Assembly (NCBI GenBank): GCA_900318255.1
Contig: ONJX01000014.1
Coordinates: 1-64,000 of the forward strand
DNA length: 64,000 bases
DNA from: an uncultured Prevotellaceae bacterium
GTDB taxonomy: Bacteria > Bacteroidota > Bacteroidia > Bacteroidales > Muribaculaceae
Direction: 5' to 3'
The notes beneath the pieces are model-generated. The model made no database searches. It was not told where the DNA came from and saw only the letters and a list, made by a program, of their open reading frames with translations. The position numbers and the translations under genes were made by a program. Below are positions 31,654 to 39,590 of this stretch, one piece after another (the stretch's first letter is position 1; each line of letters starts with the position of its first letter).

Positions 31654-33660
31654 ATGGCAATGACTAAGAAAGAACAGCGAGAAGCCGAGTTGAGATTCTT
31701 GAGGCTGCTGTCGCACAACTTCCCTGATGTGGCGACAGCTAGCACCGAGATTATAAACCTCTCGGCAATCTTGAACCTGCCCAAAGGCACAGAGCACTTC
31801 CTTGCCGACCTGCACGGTGAATACAAGGCCTTCCAGCATGTGCTGCGCAACGCCTCGGGAACCATCAAGCGCAAGGTGGGCGAGATTTTCAACGACACGC
31901 TGAGCAACCGCGACAAGAAGGAACTGTGCACGCTCATCTACTATCCCGAGCGCAAGCTAGAGCTGGTGAAAAACGGCATGGACGATCGCAACGACCTCGA
32001 CGACTGGTATTTCATCACCATCAACCGCCTGGTGAGAGTGTGCCGCAATGTGTCGTCAAAATACACGCGTTCTAAGGTGAACAAGGCTCTGCCCAGCAGC
32101 TTCTCCTATATCATCCAGGAGCTGCTTCATGAGAACGCTGCCGACCGCAACAAGCAAGCCTACGTTGATGTGGTTGTCCAGACCATTATCAGCACTGGTC
32201 GTGCCGACAACTTCATCATCACCATCTGTTACTTGATTCAGCAGCTCACCATCGACAAGCTGCACATCCTGGGCGACGTGTTTGACCGCGGCCCCAGCCC
32301 TGACAAGATTATGGACGTGCTGTGCAACTACCACGACTTCGACATACAGTGGGGCAACCACGACATCCTGTGGATGGGAGCCGCCAGCGGCAACGACAGC
32401 TGCATCGCCAATGTGATTCGCATCGCCATGCGCTACGGCAACCAGGCGGTGCTCGAGGACGGCTACGGCATCAACATGCTGCCACTGGCAACCTTTGCCA
32501 TGGACATCTACGGCAACGACCCCTGCGAGAAGTTCATCCCCAAGGGCGAGGCCAAGAACAACAAGCTCGCGCCGCTCATCGCCAAGATGCACAAGGCCAT
32601 CAGCATCATCCAGTTCAAGCTCGAGGCGCAAATCATCAACCGCCGACCAGAGTTTGACATGGCCGACCGCCTGCTGCTCGACAAGATTGACCACGAGCGC
32701 AAAGTCATCACCATCGATGGCGTGGATTATGAGATGACCGACACTAACTTCCCCACCGTTGACCCCAAGGACCCCTACCGCCTCACTCCCGAGGAGGAGG
32801 AGATTGTGGAGAAGCTTCACAACTCATTCACAGGCAGCGGCAGGCTGCGCACTCACATGCGCTGCCTCTTCCGCTACGGGTGTGTCTATAAGGTGATTAA
32901 CGGCAACCTCCTCTATCATGCCTCAATACCCCTCAACGAGGATGGCTCGCTCAAGGATGTCACCATCCAGGGCGAGAAATATCACGGCCGTGACCTGCTC
33001 AAGAAGGTGGGAGCGCTGATTCGGGACGCCTATTTTGGCTGCGGCAACAAGGAGAACGAGGAGTTTGCCAATGACTATGTGTGGTACCTGTGGTGTGGCA
33101 AGGACTCGCCAGCCTTCGATAAGGATAAGATGGCAACCTTTGAGCGCTACTTCATCGTTGACAAGGCCACTCACAAGGAGGTGAAAGGCCACTACTACAC
33201 CTTGCGCGACAACCCCGACGTGGTAGATAGCATCCTCGATGAGTTTGAGGTGAAAGGCCAGTTCCGCCACATCATCAACGGCCATGTGCCAGTGAAGACC
33301 ATCAAGGGCGAGAACCCGGTGAAAGCCGGAGGCAAGCTCTTGGTGATTGACGGCGGGTTCTCTAAGGCCTACCAGCCCGAGACGGGCATTGCCGGCTACA
33401 CCCTTGTCTATCACAGCAGCGGCTTCCAGCTAGTGCAGCACGAGCCGTTCACCTCTATCACCAAGGCAGTGGAAGAAGGTCAGGACATCAAATCGACCTA
33501 CGAGATGGTGGAGATGACCAACCACCGCATGATGGTGAAAGACACCGACATAGGCGAGGAGCTCGAAGACCAGATCAACGACCTCAAGCTCCTGCTCGAG
33601 GCCTACCGCAACGGCGACATCAGCGAGCGCTCACGCCAGCCCATCACCCTCAAGAAGTGA
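31654..33660 (+). CDS. fbp: Class III fructose-1,6-bisphosphatase
   Basis: 668 residues, the size of Firmicutes/Bacteroidetes class III FBPase (FBPase_2). It dephosphorylates fructose-1,6-bisphosphate in gluconeogenesis. The calcineurin-type metal motifs are visible: FLADLHGEY (D.H), HILGDVFDRGPSPD (GD..DRG) and QWGNHDILWMGA (GNHD). A late histidine motif appears as HIINGHVPVKTIKGENPV. The long helical N-terminal region and C-terminal tail are normal for the class. The start ATG matches family length. It probably shares a transcript with the AraC gene (43-bp gap) and is followed by a 14-bp-stem hairpin at 33728-33771. Confidence 0.94.
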   Translation: MAMTKKEQREAELRFLRLLSHNFPDVATASTEIINLSAILNLPKGTEHFLADLHGEYKAFQHVLRNASGTIKRKVGEIFNDTLSNRDKKELCTLIYYPERKLELVKNGMDDRNDLDDWYFITINRLVRVCRNVSSKYTRSKVNKALPSSFSYIIQELLHENAADRNKQAYVDVVVQTIISTGRADNFIITICYLIQQLTIDKLHILGDVFDRGPSPDKIMDVLCNYHDFDIQWGNHDILWMGAASGNDSCIANVIRIAMRYGNQAVLEDGYGINMLPLATFAMDIYGNDPCEKFIPKGEAKNNKLAPLIAKMHKAISIIQFKLEAQIINRRPEFDMADRLLLDKIDHERKVITIDGVDYEMTDTNFPTVDPKDPYRLTPEEEEIVEKLHNSFTGSGRLRTHMRCLFRYGCVYKVINGNLLYHASIPLNEDGSLKDVTIQGEKYHGRDLLKKVGALIRDAYFGCGNKENEEFANDYVWYLWCGKDSPAFDKDKMATFERYFIVDKATHKEVKGHYYTLRDNPDVVDSILDEFEVKGQFRHIINGHVPVKTIKGENPVKAGGKLLVIDGGFSKAYQPETGIAGYTLVYHSSGFQLVQHEPFTSITKAVEEGQDIKSTYEMVEMTNHRMMVKDTDIGEELEDQINDLKLLLEAYRNGDISERSRQPITLKK

Positions 33661-33727
33661 GAGAGGGCTGCACAAAAACACCGAGCTCATTCTCGCCCAT
33701 CTCTTAAGGTGAGAGACACATAAAACT

Positions 33728-33771
33728 GCGGTGGTAGAGACAATCCTTCAAAAAAAGGTCTCTACCACCGC
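33728..33771. terminator. Hairpin after the FBPase gene
   Basis: Perfect 14-bp stem GCGGTGGTAGAGAC (33728-33741) with GTCTCTACCACCGC (33758-33771), 16-nt loop. The T-run is weak (CTTAACTG). Confidence 0.6.
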
Positions 33772-33800
33772 TTAACTGGTAATAATCAATGATTTTGCCA

Positions 33801-33833
33801 TTACGAAAAATTTCGTTACGAAAAATTTCGTAA
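33801..33833. promoter_or_regulatory. Tandem palindromes upstream of ATPase 1 (candidate operators)
   Basis: Two adjoining copies of TTACGAAAAATTTCG followed by TAA. Each copy contains ACGAAA-AA-TTTCGT-type dyad symmetry, with a 15-bp period. They end 17 bp before the -7 box TATCTTTG (33851-33858), so a bound protein would cover the -33 region. Confidence 0.7.
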
Positions 33834-33850
33834 TATTTGAAAAAGGTTTG

Positions 33851-33858
33851 TATCTTTG
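33851..33858 (+). promoter_or_regulatory. -7 box of the ATPase 1 gene
   Basis: TATCTTTG, 15 bp before the start codon at 33874. The -33 region is poor (TTTC at 33826-33829) and lies inside the palindromes. Confidence 0.6.
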
Positions 33859-33873
33859 CAAAAAAATATTGTT

Positions 33874-34944
33874 ATGAAAAATCCTTTTAAATTTGGAACA
33901 ATAGTTGAAGATGACTTTTTTACTGACCGCATTAACGAGCTAAAGTACATCAAGCAAAAGCTAGATAGTGAGAATCACTTGATTATGATTAGCCCTCGCA
34001 GGTTTGGTAAGTCAAGTCTTGTGCTGAAAGCAGTAAAGTCGGTTAACCGACCTTACATTATGCTGAATTTACAGAAGGTGATAAGCGTCAATCATTTGGC
34101 TTCTAATTTATTGAAGGAGTTGTTTAAGCTCTATAAATGGGAAAAAGTGAAGCACATTGCATCGCACATGCGCATCGTGCCCACTATATCAATAAATCCC
34201 ATGACCGATGGAGTAGATGTGTCGTTTCAGCCCACAGCTAACGGTGTTGTAGCTCTAGAAGACGCAATGTCGTTGATTGATAAAGTGAGCACCCCCGAAA
34301 ATAGAATGATAGTAATCCTTGACGAGTTTCAAGAGATAATGTCGCTGGGAAAAGGCCTTGATAAACAAATGCGTGCGATAATGCAAGTGCAGCAAAATGT
34401 AAACTACATTCTCCTCGGTAGCCAGGAATCAATGATGACCGAAATTTTTGAGCGCAAGAAATCTCCATTTTATCATTTTGGAACATTGATGCACTTGAAA
34501 AAGATACCTTATAATGACTTTGAGGAATATATCTCGCTTAGGCTGGCCCCCGTTATGGGCGCGAAATGTCATGATGTGGCAAAGGACATTTTATTGATAA
34601 CCGATTGCCATCCTTATTATACTCAGCAACTTGCGTCACAAGTGTGGGAACTGGCACATTTTGAGCAAGTAGAAGAAGGTGTAGTAGCAAAAGCTGTGGA
34701 GCGATTGACTAATATTCACGACCTCGACTTTGAGCGGTTGTGGATAGCGTTGACAAAAACCGATCGTCACTTGCTTCAGGTGTTGTGCAGTGAAGATAAG
34801 AATTTAGCGTCTATGCAGTCACCCACGAGTACGATATATAGTGCTCTTAACCGACTCATGAAGAAGGGCTATGTCATTAAAAGTGAGGGCTATGAAATCG
34901 AAGACCCTTTCTTCAGGTGCTGGATTAGTGAGAACAGGGTGTGA
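33874..34944 (+). CDS. AAA-type ATPase of the archaeal ATPase/MNS clade (ATPase 1)
   Basis: 356 residues from the ATG at 33874, just after the -7 box. The N-terminus KNPFKFGTIVEDDFFTDRINEL is typical of this family. Walker A is SPRRFGKSS (Lys46), Walker B MIVILDEFQEIM, and a sensor-like segment is YILLGSQESMM. The C-terminal part (about 275-355) is a winged helix (TSTIYSALNRLMKKGYVIKSEGYEIEDPFFRCWI). These STAND-like ATPases are scattered in Bacteroidetes, often in mobile contexts, and their role is unknown. A paralogue with the same layout is at 54617-55744. Base composition is more AT-rich than neighbouring genes such as fbp, suggesting transfer. Confidence 0.85.
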   Translation: MKNPFKFGTIVEDDFFTDRINELKYIKQKLDSENHLIMISPRRFGKSSLVLKAVKSVNRPYIMLNLQKVISVNHLASNLLKELFKLYKWEKVKHIASHMRIVPTISINPMTDGVDVSFQPTANGVVALEDAMSLIDKVSTPENRMIVILDEFQEIMSLGKGLDKQMRAIMQVQQNVNYILLGSQESMMTEIFERKKSPFYHFGTLMHLKKIPYNDFEEYISLRLAPVMGAKCHDVAKDILLITDCHPYYTQQLASQVWELAHFEQVEEGVVAKAVERLTNIHDLDFERLWIALTKTDRHLLQVLCSEDKNLASMQSPTSTIYSALNRLMKKGYVIKSEGYEIEDPFFRCWISENRV

Positions 34945-34957
34945 CGGTTGTGTTTTA

Positions 34958-35143
34958 AGTCCACTTAAAAAAAAAAAGCACACGAATTAAACGAATTATA
35001 ACGAATTCTATTTTATTGATATTAAGTTTGTTGGATTTGGTGTTATTTTGTTGTTTTTGTTTGATATTTTCAAAAATCGACTTTTAAAAGTGGGCTCAAA
35101 ATTAGTTTAATTCGCATAATTCGCCGTTATTTTTGTGTGGACT
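34958..35143. repeat. AT-rich dispersed repeat, inverted pair (family of 58849-59115)
   Basis: The left end has AGTCCACTTAAAAA and a run of CGAATT motifs. The right end (35097-35143) reads AATTAGTTTAATTCGCATAA, TTCGCCGTT and GTGTGGACT. It is the reverse complement of the repeat units upstream of ATPase 3, with about 30 bp identical. The element lies directly after ATPase 1. Confidence 0.75.
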
Positions 35144-35170
35144 CGTTGTTTTATTAAGTGTACTCTTTTT

Positions 35171-35824
35171 TCATGTCTCTGCTGCTAGCGTGATCAGGCT
35201 CTGCCCGTTGTGGTACTCGATTTCTACAATTCCCATCTCGCAGAGTTTCACCACGGTGCGCTGTGCCGTGTGGAATGAGATGTGCGCCAGGCGCTCATAG
35301 CCGCTCAGGGTGATGCCGCCGTGGTCTTGCAGGTAGTCGAGAAGCTGCTGCTCCTTGTCGCTGAGGTTGAGAACCACGTCGCCAGGTGCCGGCGCGCTCT
35401 TGAGCTGCATCACTTTCACATGGGTGCTGCTGGCGAGCACGTTCTCGTCGGCCACACGGTAGTAGGTGCGCCACTTCCCGCTGTCGTCAGGGGCCTTCAC
35501 GGGCTTGTCGCTGGCCTCGTCGATATCTACCTTGAGCACGCTCTTGCCCGCCACGCGATATATCTTGAAGTGTACCTGCTGCTCGGGCTGGCAGTACATC
35601 TGCGCCGCCTGCTCTATCATGTAGATTTCCTCGTCGCTGCTCACCCCCACTATGTTGCCATTGTCCTTCACGCCAATGAGGAGGTGACCGCCGCTGTGGT
35701 TGGCAAAGGCACTGATGGAGCGAGCTATCTTGCGCGCATCGGTGATTTGGTACTTGAAATCCTGATGCTCGTGCTCGCCCTGCTCAATAAGGCTCTCGAT
35801 ATAGCCTTTTCTCTTAATTTCCAT
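35171..35824 (-). CDS. AlbA_2 (Schlafen-like) domain protein with winged helix
   Basis: 217 residues from the ATG at 35824; a longer start at 35845 overlaps the -7 box. Residues about 8-130 are an AlbA_2/divergent AAA_4 domain: GEHEHQDFKYQI, ARSISAFANHSGGHLLIGVKDNGNIVG, then DKPVKAPDDSGKWRTYYRVADEN. The C-terminal 70 residues form a helix-turn-helix (LLDYLQDHGGITLSGYERLAHISFHTAQRTVVKLCEMGIV). Such proteins are annotated as putative transcriptional regulators or nucleic-acid binding proteins. It is compact in comparison with full-length AlbA_2 regulators (about 400 residues), lacking the HATPase-like C-terminal part. It is monocistronic. Confidence 0.82.
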   Translation of the reverse strand: MEIKRKGYIESLIEQGEHEHQDFKYQITDARKIARSISAFANHSGGHLLIGVKDNGNIVGVSSDEEIYMIEQAAQMYCQPEQQVHFKIYRVAGKSVLKVDIDEASDKPVKAPDDSGKWRTYYRVADENVLASSTHVKVMQLKSAPAPGDVVLNLSDKEQQLLDYLQDHGGITLSGYERLAHISFHTAQRTVVKLCEMGIVEIEYHNGQSLITLAAET

Positions 35825-35832
35825 AGCAAGTG

Positions 35833-35863
35833 CAAAGATAATCATTTTTGAAGTAAGGACAAA
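35833..35863 (-). promoter_or_regulatory. Promoter of the AlbA_2 gene
   Basis: Minus-strand TTTG (35860-35863), 19 bp, TATCTTTG (35833-35840). The -7 box is only 8 bp from the start codon, so the mRNA leader would be about 0-2 nt, that is, near-leaderless. Confidence 0.65.
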
Positions 35864-36024
35864 AAATAAAACCCAAATCAGGCATTAGGTTTCATGCCCA
35901 AAAACAACCTTATCTCGGCCTAATGACCTATTTGGGTTAAACTTCCACACTTTTTTCTAAGATGAGGTAACAATCCTACAGCCCTTGCGTTATTATTAAT
36001 AGACTATACTATTATCTTTTTGAC

Positions 36025-37479
36025 ATGAAACTCTTTTTGCTCATTGCCTGGTGCTTGATGCTTGCTTTGGGGGCACCTAGCATTAACGCGACAACTATGC
36101 ACACTAGCGACAACTACACTATCATGGTCATCAGCGACCCACACCTGCTGGCACCATCGCTGCACGACGGCGGCAAGGCAGCACAGCAGCTCGACAAGAG
36201 CGACATGAAACTGGTGCTCAGCAGCGACCTCATCATCGAGCGCATGACCAGCGAAATCATCAACGCCAAGCCACAACTGCTGCTCGTAAGCGGTGACCTC
36301 ACCCTCAACGGCGAGCGCGACAGCCATGAGCGCCTGGCACAGCACCTCAAGCGGCTGCAACGAGCTGGGATAAAGCCCCTGGTCATCGCTGGCAACCACG
36401 ACGTGATGTGCCCTTACAGCAAGCAATACACAGGCCATGAGGCCACAGCGGCATCAAGCGTAACTAGCGAGGAGTTTGCACACATCTATCACGACTTTGG
36501 TTACGGCAACGACTCTCACCGCGACCCTAACTCGCTGAGCTACACCTGCGAACCAATTCCAGGGCTGATGCTGCTGTGCATCGACAGCAACATCTATGCC
36601 CACAGTGGCGACACCGAGGTGAGCTATCACACCGACGGCGCTGTCAAGCCCGAGACCCTGGCATGGATAAAGCAGCAGCTCGCCCTTGCGCAGCAAGGCG
36701 GCAAGCGCGTGGTTGCCATGATGCACCATCACCTGGTGGAGCACATCGACGGCGAGGCCAAGCTGCTACCTAACTACATCGTTGCCAACCATAAAGAATT
36801 AGCCCAAGTGCTGCGCGATGGTGGAGTGAAGGTTGTCTTCACTGGCCACCTCCACATCACCGATGCCGCCACCGTGGGCGGCATTACCGACGTCGCAACA
36901 GGCTCGGCATCGACCTATCCCCTGCCCCTGCGCACCGCCACCATCGACCCATCGCTCACCACCATGACCATCACCACCAGCTTTTTCAATGGCATCGACA
37001 AGAACATCCTCGACATGGGGCGCGCCAAGATTGAGGGCAGCGCACCAGCACTGGCAGGCATCATCGCGCGACGGCTGTGGCCTCGCATGGAGAGCCGCCT
37101 CAAGCAATATGAGCCATTGCTCGCCGAGCAAGGCATCGACACCTCGCGGCTGCCACAAAATGCTAGTGAGGTTACAGCACTCATCACGCGCCACCTGCAT
37201 GAGCCGCTTACACAGAGCCTGCTGGCAGTGAGCCGTGGCGGCGAGGACCCGGCACAGGCACCAGCCATCGTCGAGGCAGTGAAGCAAGGCGTGCAGAGCA
37301 TGATGACCGACATCTTGGGCGACGGTGGCCAGAGCGTCGCCTCCTTCTTGCTCACCAACCTCATGCCGCGCGTGGAGCCCACCCTGCGCAGCGCCCTCGA
37401 AGACCTCAACCAAGTGGGCACCACCACCCAAAGCACCACCCACGACCACCACCTCACGATAAAGCTCATAGAAAAATAG
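36025..37479 (+). CDS. Secreted calcineurin-like metallophosphoesterase
   Basis: 484 residues with a signal peptide (about 1-23, MLALGAPSINAT). All metal-binding blocks are intact: ISDPHLL (D.H), LVSGDLTLNGE (GD), VIAGNHDVM (GNHD), MMHHHLVEH and FTGHLHITD (GH.H). The core covers residues 30-310. The C-terminal 170 residues are helical and resemble the tail of Bacteroides periplasmic phosphoesterases. The substrate is unknown, with nucleotides or phosphodiesters possible. It is monocistronic. A -7-like TATCTTTT lies just before the ATG but is too close to be a normal promoter. Confidence 0.88.
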   Translation: MKLFLLIAWCLMLALGAPSINATTMHTSDNYTIMVISDPHLLAPSLHDGGKAAQQLDKSDMKLVLSSDLIIERMTSEIINAKPQLLLVSGDLTLNGERDSHERLAQHLKRLQRAGIKPLVIAGNHDVMCPYSKQYTGHEATAASSVTSEEFAHIYHDFGYGNDSHRDPNSLSYTCEPIPGLMLLCIDSNIYAHSGDTEVSYHTDGAVKPETLAWIKQQLALAQQGGKRVVAMMHHHLVEHIDGEAKLLPNYIVANHKELAQVLRDGGVKVVFTGHLHITDAATVGGITDVATGSASTYPLPLRTATIDPSLTTMTITTSFFNGIDKNILDMGRAKIEGSAPALAGIIARRLWPRMESRLKQYEPLLAEQGIDTSRLPQNASEVTALITRHLHEPLTQSLLAVSRGGEDPAQAPAIVEAVKQGVQSMMTDILGDGGQSVASFLLTNLMPRVEPTLRSALEDLNQVGTTTQSTTHDHHLTIKLIEK

Positions 37480-37507
37480 TAATCCATTACATAAAAAATA
37501 CCACTTT

Positions 37508-37552
37508 AAGGTTGAAATAAATTTGTTATTTCAACCTTTTTTACTACCTTTG
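37508..37552 (+). promoter_or_regulatory. Promoter and operator of the mqsRA-like operon
   Basis: TTTG (37522-37525), a 19-bp spacer and TACCTTTG (37545-37552) form the promoter. A perfect 13-bp inverted repeat, AAGGTTGAAATAA (37508-37520) and TTATTTCAACCTT (37526-37538), straddles the -33 box. The arms contain AGGTT and AACCT, the half-sites known from E. coli mqsRA though in opposite order. It is the likely site for autorepression by the antitoxin. Confidence 0.8.
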
Positions 37553-37570
37553 CTGCAAAAATAAAGATTC

Positions 37571-37927
37571 ATGGAAATAACAATTGATGACGTAAGAGCT
37601 TTCTTGAATGAATTCAAGATTAAGGCGAAGGCTTTTGGCATAATCTATCGAGATGATCGGCAAAAGAACAACCTAAACTCTCTTTTGCAACTTGGAATAA
37701 ACAATGTCATCCGCGAAGAAATCATCTTCTCTCTAGAAGATATTGACTATTCTCAAGGTCCAATAATAGACACTCTAAATAAAGGAGCAGAAATGTGGGT
37801 CTTTGGAAAAGATTATAACGACATTGATCTATACATAAAGATTTCTGTCAGTAATAGAGCTTTATGCATTTCATTTCACGAAGCAGAATATCCCTTGAAC
37901 TTTCCTTTTAAAACACAAGAAAAATGA
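37571..37927 (+). CDS. mqsR: MqsR family toxin (type II toxin-antitoxin)
   Basis: 118 residues. The segments VRAFLNEFKIKAKAFGIIYRDDRQKN, INNVIREEII, ITTLN-like IIDTLNKGAEMWVFGKDYNDIDLYIKI and ALCISFHEAEYPLNFPFK match the Bacteroidetes branch of MqsR-like toxins, RelE-fold ribosome-independent mRNA interferases (E. coli MqsR cuts at GCU). It is toxin-first order, as in mqsRA of E. coli. The stop overlaps the antitoxin ATG by four bases (ATGA), implying translational coupling. The gene is more AT-rich than its surroundings, in line with transfer of TA modules. Activity is inferred from family and context. Confidence 0.82.
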   Translation: MEITIDDVRAFLNEFKIKAKAFGIIYRDDRQKNNLNSLLQLGINNVIREEIIFSLEDIDYSQGPIIDTLNKGAEMWVFGKDYNDIDLYIKISVSNRALCISFHEAEYPLNFPFKTQEK

Positions 37928-38529
37928 AAAGTCCATTTGCCGATTGCGAAGCCATTCTTATTAAGGAGGAGGCGACTGCCACCTTTAGAGGTGAGCAGTA
38001 TCATTACACATACTCATGCTATGAATGTGAAATCACCAAAGAGCGATTCACCACTGGCGAACTTGACGAGGAGAACGTCTCACAAATTTACAACCAGTAT
38101 CGAAAAAAATACAACATCCCCTCTCCCAAAGAGATTGAGGATATTATAGAGAAATATGGCATCTCGATTGCTAAGATGACAACCATTTTAGGCTTTGGCG
38201 ACAACCAAATCACACGATATATTAAAGGTGAAGTTCCCAACAGAGCCAATGGCACTACGCTCAGTGTTATTAGAAACATCAACGTTTTTGAGCAATATGT
38301 CGATAATGCCAGACTCCTGCTTGGCGACAAAGCCTATAAGAAAATAAAACAAAACATAGCACAGCAACGGCATAAGGGCTATATCGGTACCGAGCAAGTG
38401 GCCGAGCCCGAAGTGAGATATGGCTCTAACAGCGACGCCATGAAGATAAAAGCCATCAAAGCAATAATGAATATCAATGACCACACTATGTTAGAGAAAA
38501 TAAACACCTACCTCGAGAGTTTTTCTTAA
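37924..38529 (+). CDS. mqsA: MqsA-like antitoxin with zinc-finger N-terminus and HTH
   Basis: 201 residues. The N-terminal part has a YgiT/MqsA-like metal-binding layout with Cys8 (ADCEA) and CYECEITKERF (CxxC), which in MqsA wraps the toxin. Residues about 65-125 are an XRE-type helix-turn-helix (KYGISIAKMTTILGFGDNQITRYIKGEVPN). A C-terminal helical extension of about 75 residues is longer than E. coli MqsA (131 residues). MqsA represses its own operon, and a perfect inverted repeat overlaps the promoter. ATGA overlap with the toxin gene. A 6S-like RNA gene starts about 45 bp downstream. Confidence 0.8.
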   Translation: MKSPFADCEAILIKEEATATFRGEQYHYTYSCYECEITKERFTTGELDEENVSQIYNQYRKKYNIPSPKEIEDIIEKYGISIAKMTTILGFGDNQITRYIKGEVPNRANGTTLSVIRNINVFEQYVDNARLLLGDKAYKKIKQNIAQQRHKGYIGTEQVAEPEVRYGSNSDAMKIKAIKAIMNINDHTMLEKINTYLESFS

Positions 38530-38536
38530 CAAATTG

Positions 38537-38567
38537 TTGCTGCTTTTGCAGATTTGTACTATCTTTG
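38537..38567 (+). promoter_or_regulatory. Promoter of the 6S-like RNA
   Basis: TTG (38537-38539), a 20-bp spacer and TATCTTTG (38560-38567). No start codon with a good frame follows until 38855, which supports a non-coding transcript. Confidence 0.65.
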
Positions 38568-38572
38568 CAACG

Positions 38573-38766
38573 GTGCTTAGAGAAGCGCCATTACATTGCT
38601 GTTTTGCTCAATCGCTATCGAATCACCACCTCGAATATATACCTGAGCAAATAAAACTCCATCATTGGGAACATGCCCCATATAGGGCGTGGATTTCCTC
38701 ATAGGATGGAGTGGGCTTGTGGTGAGCCTCGATAGCGTATGACGGAAGTCTGCGCTTTCTTTTTTT
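38573..38766 (+). ncRNA. ssrS: Structured non-coding RNA, probably 6S RNA
   Basis: About 195 nt between a promoter (38537-38567) and a T-run (38757-38766). The 5' end AGAAGCGC (38581-38588) pairs with GCGCTTTCT near the 3' end. TCGCTATCGA and CACCAC (38612-38629) pair with GTGGTG and GATAGCG (38719-38737). CTCCATC pairs with GATGGAG, and CATGCCC with GGGCGTG, around a small terminal loop. This long rod with internal bubbles is the architecture of 6S RNA, which binds RNA polymerase. A competing hairpin, TTGCTCA (38604-38610) with TGAGCAA (38644-38650), sits at a central bubble, as in known 6S RNA rearrangements. The name rests on architecture and size, not on a covariance search. Confidence 0.6.
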
Positions 38767-38854
38767 GCCCCACCCCATCGTTTTGAAGTTAGTGCCGATT
38801 TCTATGACAAAGAGAGGTAAATCATTTTAGTATTAACTTTAAAACATAGAAACA

Positions 38855-39577
38855 ATGAAAAAATTTTTATTACTGATGATGCTCTTGTGTGCAGTGTGCT
38901 CTCATGCCGTGGCACAAGACGTGATTGTGAAGAAAGACGGCTCTACCATCGTGTGCCGTGTGCTAGAGACCAACAACACATCGGTCTTCTACCAGTCGTG
39001 GTCTAACCCTAACGGCCCTACGCAGGTAATCAGAATGAGCGAAGTGGCAAACATCAACTACGAGAAAGGCAAGCAAGAACAAGTGCAGCAGGTGGAGAAC
39101 AACCAGTATATCCCTTATAACCAAAATACTGGTGCATCCCATTATAACGACAACGCCCTTATTGCAATGTATAATGTGCAAAAAGTGCCCGATATACTCA
39201 AAAAAGCCAATACTTATAAGTGGATAGGATTGATTGGGGGTGGAACATTGATTGTGGGAGGACTTTTATATGGATTGTTGGGACGTCATGAAAAATATAC
39301 TAGGTCTGATGGAACCACACATTATTTTACCGAATTTGGAGATAATTCTTGGTATTTGGGTAGTTGTATTGTGGGTGGTGGCCTCGTCGTTGGTGGTGCA
39401 TTCCTATGGCGCTCACATCAACTTTATAAGCAAGCCGAGGAAATAAACCGTTATTCCATCTTTGAAAACGAGTTCAAGTTCAATGGCGGCAGCTCGCTAA
39501 GTGCCGGCATCGACTTGATTAAAGACAACCAGTTCAAGACCAATACCGTGGGCCTCGGTCTGCGTTATAACTTCTAA
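38855..39577 (+). CDS. Exported membrane protein of unknown function
   Basis: 240 residues with a signal peptide (about 1-20, SHAVAQ). The first 60 mature residues form a small beta domain (DVIVKKDGSTIVCRVLETNNTSVFYQSW, RMSEVANINYEKGK) resembling a domain frequent in Bacteroidetes envelope proteins. Two Gly-rich hydrophobic helices follow (IGLIGGGTLIVGGLLYGLLG, SCIVGGGLVVGGAFLW). The end, TNTVGLGLRYNF, terminates in Phe after alternating residues like an outer-membrane beta-strand. I do not recognise a named family. The lipoprotein at 39591 follows after 13 bp, so the two are almost certainly cotranscribed. Confidence 0.75.
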   Translation: MKKFLLLMMLLCAVCSHAVAQDVIVKKDGSTIVCRVLETNNTSVFYQSWSNPNGPTQVIRMSEVANINYEKGKQEQVQQVENNQYIPYNQNTGASHYNDNALIAMYNVQKVPDILKKANTYKWIGLIGGGTLIVGGLLYGLLGRHEKYTRSDGTTHYFTEFGDNSWYLGSCIVGGGLVVGGAFLWRSHQLYKQAEEINRYSIFENEFKFNGGSSLSAGIDLIKDNQFKTNTVGLGLRYNF

Positions 39578-39590
39578 AAAAAGAACCGAT

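Noticed and set aside
36013..36022. TATCTTTTTG as promoter of the phosphoesterase
   Set aside because: It misses the TAnnTTTG spacing and lies 2 bp before the ATG, so the transcript would start inside the gene.
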